A DNA stretch of 64,000 nt from Salminus brasiliensis (Eukaryota > Chordata > Actinopteri > Characiformes > Bryconidae): positions 30,747,487 to 30,811,486 of the forward strand of contig NC_132880.1 in assembly GCF_030463535.1 (NCBI RefSeq). The letters run 5' to 3'. A program made the position numbers and the translations under genes. Shown here one piece after another: positions 1 to 33,827 of this stretch (position 1 is the stretch's first letter; every line of letters begins with the position of its first letter). The notes under the pieces were generated by a model. It worked only from the letters and a program-made list of their open reading frames with translations. It was not told where the DNA came from and made no database searches.

Positions 1-2633
1 ATCAGTCATTTCCTAATTTCTCAGCAGAGTTCAGAGACACTGCTGACTGTGCATACGATTCAGCACAGACGAATAGCAGAGAAATGAGCTTGATCTCCTT
101 TCTCTGCTGGAGCCTGGGCATGATGAATAGAAGCTAACGAGACAGGCTCTAATCCAAGCCTGTCACTGAGACACAGAGCAGATGTCCCATCAGCCGGGCT
201 AGCATCAGAACCGCAGAATTAATTCACTTTCCAATACAGAGCATGGAAAACTGCAGAAAAGATTCACTTACATGCTGCATGACCTACACAGGAGTATACA
301 GTGTTTCTTTGTTAAAGCAGCATTATGTAGTAATTGTACCATAAATTAACAGCTTCCAAATCATGTTGACGCGCCACTGAGTTGTAATGAGGAGAACAGC
401 ATGCTACTATGTAACTATGTTGGCGCTGTAGAGACCTCTCACGAGAACTGAGTAATGCTGCGTAATCCGAGTCATATTTGTGTACAATCCTGTAATATCA
501 CTCTACCGTTTGTCAGTCCACATGCTTATCATAACATACTTTTGATGCTGGTTCTGTTTGTCAACAAATGCTTGTGTAAAGTGTGTCCACAGAGGGAGCT
601 CATAGTGCAGTTTATGTTTACACCAGGGTAGGGGGAGCCCGAGGGGGGGGGGGGTTCTGAAGGCTGTGCAGGGGGAGCCCAGAGCCAGTTTAATATAGGG
701 TGTGTAGGAGGATCTCAGGGGAAAAAAAACAATTCTTACATAATGCTGCTTTAAAAAGACAAAAGTTTGGGGACACCTTATATCCAGTTAAGCACAAATA
801 AAATGCTTTGTTAACAACAGACAGTTACGGTTAACAGTTAACAGTTAGGGTACATTTAGTTTTATGTCCATGTCCATGTTCATGTTCATAGGGTCACACA
901 TTATCTGAAGATTCTGATCTGATAGTTTTATTTCTCTAAATATAACTTTTTTGTCCCAAAGGTGGTTGAAACACCTAAAAGAGGTTTAGTGTTAAAGTGC
1001 ATACATCACAACATGGGGATAAAACATGTGGGCTGTAGAATTTTTCCAAAGCCAGGACTTAAAACAGCTCCATTAAAACATGTTGCTGGAATTTGTACTT
1101 TTTGCTCCTGGGCTCCCCCTACAGTTAAGGAGTGTATTTTACTTTTACACCACTATTGACTGCAAACGCAAAGCTCCCACTCATGGACATCTACATTTGC
1201 ATTTGTTGACAAGCTAAGGATACAGGACCACAAAAGAACACCGAAGCATGTTGAGTGACAAGGTAGTAAGAGTCATGTTACAGGAATTTACCAAAATACG
1301 TGTAAAATTACACATTCTCGCGTCCGCTCCACCTAAGTTACATAGCAGTAGCAGCGTACAGGACCCAGAGTGGCAATGCTTTTAAAGCTATACTTTTAAA
1401 GCAAAATTGCTGCATAATGTTGCTTTAACCCTACTGGGACAAATGGTCACAGAGTTGTACATGTATGTACAAAGGGACATCAAGTTCTTAAAGTGGTTTA
1501 TTGTTCAAAGTGTTTATTTGAATTATTTAGCAAATTCATGTGTACACTTTTCTCACCTGAAGCTATAATTCATTTTAAGGCAAAATTGTTGCATACTGTT
1601 GCTTTAACACTAATTACTTCCACCAATATTAACATGTGATCCTGTTTTCCCAAAATATTAGACTTCATACTATAATATATTTATTTTAAAACACTGGAAA
1701 ACATAACATTCAAGAGTGTATTGATATTGAAAACTGCATCCACAAGACATGCAGAAAACACGGTCCGTAATCTAGGCTGTATCAGGGTTCATCCTACCTA
1801 TTTTTATATTATTTATAGCTTTATTTATAGTTTTATACAAATATCATTACAGGTCAGTGTACCATCGACATGAGTTTAAAGCTATACTTCTAAGGCAAAA
1901 TTGCTGCATAATTTTGCTTAAACTCTACTGGGACAAATCACAGCGTTGTACATATATGTACAAAGACAGTTCTTAAAGTGGTAAGAGTATTACATTTGAA
2001 TTATTTTGATTTTTTTTATTTGTACACTTTTATAAGCTATAATAATGAAAATATATTATTAGATATAATTAGCAACATTATGCAGCAATATTTTCTTTTT
2101 TTATAATTACTAATTACTAACACATGATCTTGTTTTCCTTTAATATTTGACTTCATACTGTAATATATGTATTTGAAAACACTGGAAAAAGGAACATTCA
2201 AGAGTGTATTGATATTAAAACTGCATCCACAATATATCACCTACAGAAAACACTGTCAGTATTTAAAACTAGGCTCTATCAGGGTTCATTTCTTTTGTTT
2301 TGAAATATAATTTGTATTTTTTCCCAAATTTGTCTCCAGTTTCATCACTGCAAATTCCTACAAGACGGGGAGGGTAAAAGCAAGCATGTGCTACTTTAGA
2401 GACATGAAAACCCGGCCAGTTGTAACTTTTTGAATTGCTGCTAATGCAACATCATCAGACAGCTGAACAAGCTTGAGAGAGAATGTTAACTGTCCAATTC
2501 TGTTACCTCAGCTGACAGACGCCAGTGATGCAGGGAGAGGGAGCGAGACTTATTATGCTCTCTTGGGCTCCCAGCAATCTAGCCATTGTTAACACATGAA
2601 ATGATGAAATAATGTCCTTCTGGACAGCCGAAC
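1..2633 (-). other. skiv2l: SKIV2L intron 25 (continues off the left edge)
   Basis: The last coding exon in view ends after FNEQ at a GT donor (2633-2632). I found no continuation of the SKI2 C-terminus on the minus strand down to position 1, so the remaining exons are outside the window. The stretch holds the tandem duplication at 1384-2292, scattered AAAGCAGCATTATG-type repeat ends and a G run near 640-655. No other gene is supported. Confidence 0.75.
1384..2292. repeat. Imperfect tandem duplication in SKIV2L intron 25
   Basis: Two diverged copies of a roughly 400-bp unit lie head to tail, at about 1384-1800 and 1876-2292. Shared landmarks occur in the same order: GCAAAATTGCTGCATAAT, CTACTGGGACAAAT, GTACAAAG, GTTCTTAAAGTGGT, GACTTCATACT, TTCAAGAGTGTATTGATAT, AACTGCATCCACA and TATCAGGGTTCAT. 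The period is about 490 bp. The AAAGCAGCATTATG-like segments also occur inverted near 315, 740 and 3227, which suggests a dispersed element behind the duplication. Confidence 0.8.
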
Positions 2634-25748
<23,115 letters not shown>

Positions 25749-26840
25749 CTCAACCTTCAGGCTCCAATATGTGTCTCACTAAATTCACTGAAGCTGCAGA
25801 AACAAGTAAAACACGACAGGAGGAAGTTACGAGTCGGAATTTCGTGGCCCGTCAGTTCCGCTCCAATCAGTTTACGCGCAGCCTACTTAGGGCACTAGAA
25901 AGGGCGCTCACTCGAGGCAGCCATTTTGTAGTGTTTTTTATGTGCGCAAGGTATTTTTTTTTAAACGGACCTCCTAAAGTTTCACGGTAGAAAAACAACA
26001 TTTAAAGACACAGAGACATAAACTGCTTTAACAAATTGTTCTCGTAATATAACAATATATCGCTACTGTCCAATGAAAAACATGTAGCTAGCTATCTGTA
26101 TTTTGTTCGTTTTTAGTTTTCTCCATGGTTTGAACCCTGTAGCTGTCCTGAACACTGTTTTTGTTTTTCTTTGGAGAGCAATACTATTCTTTTAATTTAA
26201 TAAATCCTGTTCAGCGAGAACAATTTAGTAAATTAAAGGAGCGACGTGTTAAATTAAGGGAACAGTTTAAACATTTTTTCCTACTTAGAGCCTCCATAGT
26301 CTCCATACTAATCTTTTTTTTTTCGTTTTGAAAAGAAAATAAATGGCATCGCCTATCCCTACATTTGTTTTCTAAAAAAACACATTTAATAAATATCATA
26401 TTCATATATCTAAACTGAACACATGCAGACATGCATTTTAAAATAATTTGTTTATCTGTGACTTTACTAAATATTTACATTTACAAAAGCTGTGTAATGT
26501 ACATTTTTATTTAAATAAAAAATAAAAATTCGTCTCTTTTTTGCATATTCTACGCTATGCTTGTGCCACAATTCCACTTTGTCATTTTTTTTTATTACTA
26601 TAATTTTTGCTTAACAAAATAAAAGCATGCTGTTATGCTTGACTGTGGCGTCCTGTAGGTGGCAGCACGGCGACGGCCTGCGGTGTGCGGTACAGAGTAC
26701 AGAAGAACAAACGACAACAGGCAGGCAGGCAGGCAGGCAGGCAGGGTGGGTTGGAGATATTTGGGGGTAAAACTGGATTTTGCAGAAATACTGAGAGTGC
26801 ACGAAAACGGAGGACATCTCTAAAGCTAAAGTCATTTGTA
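25749..26840. promoter_or_regulatory. Head-to-head SKIV2L/NELFE promoter region
   Basis: The SKIV2L start codon (25748, minus) and the first NELFE coding exon (28989, plus) face away from each other, with the probable untranslated NELFE exon 1 near 26.7-26.84 kb. The stretch contains a CCAATCA box (25863-25869), GCCATTTTGTAG at about 25920 (minus strand ACAAAATGGC, a YY1-like element often found at start sites), a CTCF-like core TGTAGGTGGCAGCA (26654-26667) and a GGCA repeat at 26719-26745. The same two genes are divergent in the human MHC class III region. Transcription starts are inferred. Confidence 0.6.
26670..26837 (+). other. nelfe: Possible NELFE untranslated exon 1
   Basis: The first coding exon begins with 10 untranslated bases after its acceptor (28978|28979), so an upstream non-coding exon must exist. 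The best donor seen just downstream of the promoter is AAAGTCATTT|GTAAGTGA at about 26837/26838. The 5' limit is unknown and the exon is not proven. Confidence 0.35.
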
Positions 26841-27655
26841 AGTGAACTTGGTCTTTACGCCTGAAGTCAACTCTGTAGCATAACTTAGCCAATTAGCTAA
26901 CTAACCCCTCGAGCTGCAAGTTGTCTTCTTATTCTAGCTAAGTTTCTCTTCCACCTTAACATCTCAGAGCCAGCACGTCGCTGCAGCACCGTTTAAGGTG
27001 GAACGGAAAAGTGGAGTAAGAAGGCAGCTTCAGCTTCGTCAGGGTTTTAGGGTCTTTCCTTCTCTAACACGCCCGGTTTAGGACGTCTCACTGGGTAGCT
27101 AATGATGTGACTGACTCGACTGCTATAAAAACACGGAGCTGCGCCGCAGCTGTGCAGCAGAATCAGGTGTGTTTGAGCTGCAAACCCGTTTGCAGTGATG
27201 ATGAGAAACTGTTGAAATAAGTCGAAATGAGGCTAACGTGGCTGATTGAGTGTCTGATTGGAAAATGATATGAAACTTTACATATTTGCTGCAATCTTGA
27301 GCTAAATTCACTCTCCTATACAAATCCATGCTTCGTGCTGCATCCTTCTACATGCATACTGTGTTTGTAGGGGCTGGTTGATATGGGAAAAAAAATACTA
27401 TATCACGATATTTATATATTAATATAAATGACTTATATAAATACATATTCATATAAGTCATTTTTCATGATGCATGTGATCACAGGGTAAATACATCAGT
27501 AGCAACAGATTCTTAAAAACTACTATTTAGATACTCTCCCTTCATCAACACCCAATCCAGTCTAATTACACTGCTTGCTATGAAACATGCAGCTGATGAG
27601 TTTTCTTTAAGCACTGACAAGATCCTCAATACAATGAGAGAAGTGTATGTTGTGT

Positions 27656-28490
27656 ATCACGATTAGAAATGCACAGATCCGATATTAGGATATTAGGATC
27701 GGGGCAGTGGGGGCAGTGGTGGCTCAGCGGTTAGAGCGCCGGGATATCGATAACAGGGTTGTGGGTTCGATTCCCGGGCTCGGCAAGCTGCCACTGTTGG
27801 GCCCTTGAGCAAGGCCCTTTACCCTCTCTGCTCCCCGGGCGCTGGAGTTGGCTGCCCACCGCTCTGGGTGTGTGTGTGTACTCACTGCCCCTAACACGTG
27901 TGTGAGTGTGTGTTCACTACCAGATGGGTTAAATGCGGAGGACACATTTCGCTGTACAGTCCACACTGTACAGTGACGAATACGTGCACCTTTATCCTTT
28001 ATCCTTTATCCTTTATATCGGTCCTGATATTAACAAAATTATCTGGTTCTGCTATTGGATAATTAGGCAGATCCATGGAACTGATCCTTTCACTTTAATT
28101 TGTTGGTGTGAGTGAAGCTACTTATGTTTAGTTTTGGGTAATACATTTTATTTATTTTAAATAAACTTTAGACTCTTTTTTTTTTTATTTTGAATTTGAA
28201 TGCCATGTCAAGTTCCTGCACAGGTCCTGTTTTTTGTGTTTGTTTTTTTTGGGGTTTTTTTGTGACCAATAAATAACAATTTAGTACATTTATATCTGTT
28301 AATTTGTTAAATAATTTGTTAATTTTATTTTACAAAGTTAGTAAATCCTTAAGTCTTTCCCACATGGTGAGGTATACGGTTTATAATTCAGCAATGGTAT
28401 CGGAATGGTATTGGGTATTGAGCTATATGCAAAGTTTATGTATCGGTATCTGAACTGAAAAAGCTGGATCGATGCATCCCTAATCACGAT
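27656..28490. mobile_element. Non-autonomous hAT element with 8-bp target duplication
   Basis: The element proper is 27664-28482. It is flanked by perfect copies of ATCACGAT at 27656-27663 and 28483-28490, the 8-bp target duplication typical of hAT transposons. Its ends are inverted: TAGAAATGCACAGATCCGAT on the left, and the reverse complement of the right end reads TAGGGATGCATCGATCCAGC. It has no transposase and contains a SINE at 27709-28016. Confidence 0.8.
27709..28016 (+). mobile_element. tRNA-derived SINE, full length
   Basis: It has RNA polymerase III promoter boxes like those of a tRNA: A box TGGCTCAGCGG at 27720-27730 and B box GGTTCGATTCC at 27764-27774. A unique body follows (GAGCAAGGCCCTTTACCCTC, GAGTTGGCTGCCCACCGCTC, GGTTAAATGCGGAGGACACA), ending in a CCTTTAT-repeat tail at 27988-28016. 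It is inserted inside the hAT element. A 5'-truncated close relative is at 63607-63862 and older ones are at 20055 and 59755. Confidence 0.85.
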
Positions 28491-28988
28491 ACGATAAGAT
28501 ATGGTCATATTGCCCAGCTCTACTGTGTTGTAATAACTGATGTACCTATAATCAGTCAGTCAGGTTTTATATTAACTGTGTTGTAGTTGCTGTCTCGTCT
28601 GTTTGTACAATAAGCAGGAGGACTTTTTTCGTTCCAATGTATTCTTATATGTGGTTGGGATTAGCGACTGTACCGATATTCTATATTTTTCATGTGCATA
28701 TCTGCCAGTGCAGATGCATATTCATGTAAAAACAAATTATTGAATTGGATCTAACTCTGTCTGGCTATTTATTCCTGTAGGGTACAGGCACAGTAAGATG
28801 TACTAACTACAGATATGTTAGTATAGTAGCCTATCACCTAATCACCTAAACATCTGTCTGACAGTGATTAATTCTTATAATCTGCTGACCCCAATATTAT
28901 CTGTATACCTTCGTGCACCATTAGTTGGAATTACCAGTAATGCTCTTCCTGATATTTGTCTTGTCTCTTTACCTGCAGCTCTACTGAG

Positions 28989-31900
28989 ATGGCCGTGTTT
29001 CCAAGCGCGCTGACAGAGGAGGAGGAATCCCTGCAGAAGAAATATGCAAAGTTAAAGAAAAAGGTAGAACATAGGAGTAAGAGTCAGTTACACCTTGCTA
29101 TGTAATGCAGCAGTATGTGAGACTGCCATGGAGGGTTTGGGCAGTGTTAATGTGTAGGCGCATACAAGCAGTTGCAAGAGTGTCATGCAACATCTGTGGG
29201 ATGAGGGAGGTATGTGTTTTGTATTCAGTGTGGTTTTTAATTTGCCCCCCACTATGTCAAGACTATTCCAGATTTTCGTCACTGATCGTTATTTTGCTGG
29301 AGAAACACACTATGAAGAGACCTGACCTGTAACAACACTCAGACATCAGGACCTCATTTAATTATGCTGTATGTTTTGTTTCCTCTCATGGCAGAAAAAG
29401 GCACTGTTAGCACTTAAGAAGCAAAGTTCCAGCAGTCAGACAAGCCAGGCTGGACTGAAACGCAGTAAGCTTATTGTTTTTATTCACTACTCCATCTAAA
29501 ATGGATCAAAACATGTATGTGGATTGTTGATGATGCATTATGAACGAAGTGGAACATTTACGAAAAAAAAAAATTATTTAATTGATTTAGGTTCTTATCC
29601 TAAGGTTCATTCAGGATCATTTCAGCAGATTGGTGGCACAGTCAAGGTTGTGGTTCTCATCAGAAATGTTTAATTATGATATGTTTCTCACAAGCCTTGT
29701 CAGATCAGCCTGTGGTGGACACAGCGACGGCCACTGAACAGGCCAAAATGCTTATCAAATCTGGTGCCATCAGTGCTATCAAATCAGAGAACAAGAACTC
29801 TGGTTTCAAGCGGTCAAGAACACTCGAGGGGAAATTAAAGGTAAGTCTTGAATGCAGGCATAAGCAGCACATAGAAGGTTCAAATTGTTAGCTATTATAT
29901 GGATTTGACAAGAAAACTGTCAAACTGTATAAAACATCAAATGCGTAAAATCTGGGTAAAACAAAAGTGGGATCTGAACACAGAATACAACACTGCGACC
30001 TAGTGGTTGGGGTTAAAAACTAGCACAATCAGCACTGATTTTTAGAGTCGATGCAGTATTGCAAAACATAATATACTTTGATATATTGACACCTCCTACT
30101 TGCTGTACTTGCATACGTTTTGTTTAGCTCTTCAAATGCCTCAAATCTCAAAGGGCAGGTGAGCTAAACTCATTTCTGTGTAAAATGAAACTGCCCTCAA
30201 GTATGCTAACTTTTCTTGGTTTTTGAAAGAGTACCATCCATCCATCCAAGTCACACACCACAAACTACCAAAAACTGCCTTTTTTATTTAGAATTTATTA
30301 TTATTATTTATTCTGCACTGCTACTGTATTGCAAATGATCATATGTGGTCATTTAATAATGTGCTGTTTTTACTCTCAGGATCCAGAGAAAGGTCCTGTT
30401 CCAGCATTTCTGCCTTTTCAGAGAAGCGTCTCCACAGATGAGGATCCTGCTGAGGTAATGTGGCTGATTGCCACAGTTTAGTAAAGTAAAATTGTCTCTA
30501 TGTAACGAGTAATGTGCTTTTGCCTGCTTCCCCTGATTGACCTAGACATGTCAAATAAGTCCTTGTTAAAAGAAAAATGATCTCAAAGTCTAAAAAAATC
30601 TAAATTTGTTTTTTTTCTCCTTTCCCCAGGCTGCTAAACGAGCCCACAGAAAGCCTCTGTATGAGAGGTAAGCTTGAGTAATACTGTCTGGCAGTCAGTT
30701 GCCCAGATGTTCATATATCATGCCTTGATGTTAGCAGATGCTTCTTAAATCAATGGTAGTAAGGCTTTCTACTAGTTTGGGAGGCATTGCTGTGAGAATT
30801 TAATAGTATTTAACTGCATTCAACGACAAGACAGTGAGGTCAGTCGCCTGGCATCAGGCATGGTTCCAATGGGTTCATGTTTACCTGCTCTAGAGTGTCT
30901 TATTCTTTTGGCAGTACTTTTCTACCAGGACGAGACAAGCTGTGTGCGTGCACATCTGCACATCTGTGTTAGCAATGGGTGCAGCTTAAAGTAGCTGAAT
31001 GAATTCTTGAGAAGGGTTGTCCACAAACATTTGGACGTATAGTGTAGTTTAGATCTTTTTATGAACTTTATCTGTCAGCAAGACAATGAAAGACCCCATA
31101 TTGCTCATTGAGTGATGGGGTTTGTTGGAAATGAGGAAGTTTTGATTTAAATCCCATTGAGAGCTATGTTAGGAAAAACGTGGAGAAGACCAGGAAGTGT
31201 GTAATATATGAATATAGACATCTAATATATTTAGTTTTTTAATACACTTGTTCTCTTCCTGTAGTTTTGTCAGCTCTGGAGAGCGCTCCCGGGATGAGGA
31301 GGACCCTGGAGTAATGCCTTCTGGCCGTGAATTTGACCGCGAGCGAGAAAGAGAGCCTGACCGAGACCGAGAGAGAGATCGAGAGAAGGAGCGTGAAAGA
31401 GACAGAGAGCGTGATCGGGACAGGGAGAGGGACAGGGAGAGGGACCGCGAGCGCGACTGGAGTCGGGACAGAGAAAGAGATCGCGAGCATGACAGAGAAA
31501 GAGACAGAGACAGGAGCCGGGATAGAGAAAGAGACCGGGACAGGGAACGTGAACGGGACAGAGAGAGGGACAGAGACAGAGATGGACCATTTAGACGTAA
31601 GTACCTCAGTAATCGACAGGTACATAATAGAATTATAATGTGTCCGAATATACATTCGTTAGCCGTTTAATCAAAGACACCTGCTGTATGGGTGCGTATT
31701 GGTACTGCCAGATAAATCGTCAGCATCAGACAGATGTTTAGAAGTGTAGAAGAGCATGTTGAATAGTGACTACCGCTCCAAAATCTGCATTTTATTTATT
31801 GTACTTTATTTGTGTTTCTCTACAAAAAACATTTAAAATAAATAAATAAAAAATTATAAAATGACAACGTATTGCAAAAGGTTTGGCAACACTCAGAAAT

Positions 31901-33827
31901 GTCGTGTGAACAGAAGATGAGCTGATCTCCAAAAGGCATCAAATAAAAGCTGAGACTTTGCCGCTTTGCCATCAGTGGCCAAAGTCTGAGACAGCACAAT
32001 AGGCATGTATTGGGGGAGATGTGTTACTTTCCAAGTGCTACAATAACTTTATTAATAAATAAATTATTAATTATAAATATATTATATATATATTATATAT
32101 AATATATTATAAAATTTTATATATAAACATCCAAGAGACAAGCTGAAGGTTTTCAGTCCCAAACCCAAACAAACATCAAAAGAGCAGTGCATGATTGGCT
32201 AGGATCTAAAGCCTTTTACAAGAAGGGCAAGGGTGCCCAAACTTTTGCTCCAGGCATGTTTTGTTGCTGAAATCTAAAATATGGAAAGTAATCTTGCCTT
32301 AAATATTGAAGAAATGTTTCATCTTTCACTTGCTTAGATATCCACAGAAACCGGGGATTTGACCTTCTCTGTAATGCTGATTGAGCTGGAGGCATGACCA
32401 TACAGACATAACAGCTTACTACCAGGTTTTGGTTTGTCTCTACAAGTCCTACGTGGTTCTGATTTTCTGTCTTCTCTGTGGCCTTGCAGGCTCAGACTCG
32501 TACCCAGAGCGTCGCAGTGTGCGGAAGGGAAACACGGTATATGTGTACGGCGCAGGGTTAGTGGAGGACAGCCTGCGGGCAGCCTTCACTCAGCATGGCA
32601 CCATCATCGACCTGTCCATGGATTCCCCACGCAAGTATGACTGAGATCTTGTTAGTATGTGAGGGAGTGAATAGAGGAAACACTGCTGCTATTGAGCACT
32701 TATATATGTTTAATAATGTACACAATATGTCCAAATGTTTGTGGACACCCCTTCTAATAAATGCATTCCGCTACTTTTAAGTTGTACCCATTGCTGACAC
32801 AAATGTGCAAATGCATGCACATGCAGCTTGCCTAGTCCCTGTAGATCAGTACTGCCAATACAACGTTCTGGAGCATATTAACATAAACCTTTTTGCACCA
32901 ATGCCAGGCGTGGGCTAGAGGGGGTATAGAGCCCCCCAGCATTGAGCTGTGGAGCAGTGGAGCTGTGCTCTCTGGAATAATGGCGCTCCATCCAGTACTT
33001 TTGGGATGAGTTGGGGAACTCTTTTTAACACCCTTGATTTTAAGAAAAATCTCTGCCAGGAACTTCAGAGCAGGTCCCCAGATTTAGATATATGTAGAAA
33101 CCAGAGGAGGACAGGCTAAGCTAACCTATTCATGTTTACTGAAAAACCTCCAATAATCAACGTCTTTCTTTTTTAAGCTGCGCTTTTGTCACTTTTGAGA
33201 AGATGGAGTCAGCAGATCAGGCCGTTACAGAGGTCAGTCCACAATCGCAACACATTCTGCCTTTTAACTATTGTTCTCTCAAAGAAAGGATGATACATTA
33301 ATTCACCATCCTATAGTTCTTGCCATCTTTTTTTTTATTTATAACCTTTTATTGCACCCTTGAAAAGATAATCTTGTTAATTTAAAGAAATTTTATATAT
33401 TGATAGTAAAATAAAGTAGTCAATATAAATGCCTTTTCTTTTTCATTTTTAACTTTTTATTTTATTGCTTGTACAACTATTTGTAGGCTTTAAAGGTTTA
33501 AGTTCGCTACAGGTTTCTGTATATTAACACCTTTTCAAATATATCTATCCAGCTAAATGGCGCCACAGTGGGAGAAGTCACTGTCAAAGTTAGCATTGCT
33601 AGGAAGCAGCCAATGCTGGATGCAGCAACAGGCAAATCTGTGTGGGCCTCACTTGGTGAGTGACAGTGTGAAATGTTGTTAAACTGAAGACTAAGTTTAG
33701 TCTTGATTAAGCCTTGATTTACCTTTTATTTCTCCTTTTTTTTTCTCCTGCAGCTGTTCAAAACAGTGCCAAGGGTTCATACAGGGACAAGCGAAATCAA
33801 GTTGTCTACAGCGAGGATTTCCTCTGA
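28989..33827 (+). CDS. nelfe: Negative elongation factor E (RD protein), complete
   Basis: RNA-binding subunit of the nuclear NELF complex, which holds RNA polymerase II at promoter-proximal pause sites. Coding exons: 28989-29063, 29395-29464, 29695-29840, 30380-30454, 30630-30667, 31265-31596, 32490-32634, 33178-33232, 33553-33655, 33754-33827. Phases join without a break into 370 aa (human 380). The N-terminus MAVFPSALTEEEESLQKKYA is a short coiled region. The conserved segment TATATEQAKMLIKSGAISAI lies near residues 61-80. The Arg-Asp/Arg-Glu tract is at about 159-240 and one RRM at about 261-330, with RNP2 VYVYG and RNP1 CAFVTF. The C-terminus is YSEDFL and stop. The start ATG lies 10 bases after an acceptor and matches the family start. 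Part of the human segment between exon 6 and the RD tract is absent. It faces SKIV2L head to head. Confidence 0.96.
30785..31048 (-). mobile_element. Tc1/mariner-type MITE fragment in NELFE intron 6
   Basis: Minus-strand order matches the family. At the right edge are CTACACTATACGTCCAAATG and TTTGTGGACAACCC, then GCACCCATTGCTAACACAGA, GAACCCATTGGAACCATGCC and AACTGCATTCAACGAC inward. The other terminus is missing. Confidence 0.65.
31265..31596 (+). other. nelfe: NELFE exon 7: RD/RE dipeptide tract
   Basis: After SFVSSGERSRDEEDPGVMPS the exon is dominated by R-D and R-E dipeptides to about residue 240, ending DGPFR. The codons alternate purine-rich Arg and Asp/Glu triplets with imperfect 6-bp periodicity. 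As a result, long open frames also appear in another plus frame and on the minus strand; these are by-products. A few interruptions occur (DWSRD, REHD, RDRSRD). Confidence 0.95.
32490..33655 (+). other. nelfe: NELFE exons 8-10: RRM domain
   Basis: Exon 8 encodes KGNTVYVYGAGLVEDSLRAA (RNP2) and IIDLSMDSPR. Exon 9 (33178-33232) encodes CAFVTFEKMESADQAVTE (RNP1). Exon 10 (33553-33655) encodes LNGATVGEVTVKVSIARKQP and then MLDAATGKSVW. The aromatic residues expected on the RNA-binding beta strands are present. This domain contacts nascent RNA in NELF. Confidence 0.93.
32718..33055 (+). mobile_element. Tc1/mariner-type MITE fragment in NELFE intron 8
   Basis: It begins TACACAATATGTCCAAATGT with TTGTGGACACCCCTTCTAAT and runs to CCAGTACTTTTGGGATGAGT and CACCCTTGATTTTAAG. 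The terminal inverted end on the right is lost. It ends about 120 bp before the exon 9 acceptor. Confidence 0.7.

Larger units (their letters stand above)
27371..28524. mobile_element. Outer element of a nested insertion, NELFE intron 1
   Basis: The outer ends are inverted: GGGCTGGTTGATATG at about 27371 and CATATTGCCCAGCTCTAC at about 28509. The neighbouring ATATCACGATATTTATATAT motif is common in a dispersed teleost repeat. A similar end (AGGGCTGGGCAATATGGCGG) starts the element at 47647. Most of its length here is a later hAT insertion. Confidence 0.55.

Noticed and set aside
27720-27775. A tRNA gene (A and B boxes present)
   Set aside because: No cloverleaf or acceptor stem closes; the boxes belong to a SINE head with a long unrelated body and repeated tail.
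31239-31655. 138-codon minus-strand and 103-codon plus-strand frames over NELFE exon 7
   Set aside because: They are shadows of the RD codon repeat; the sense frame matches NELFE with correct splice phases.
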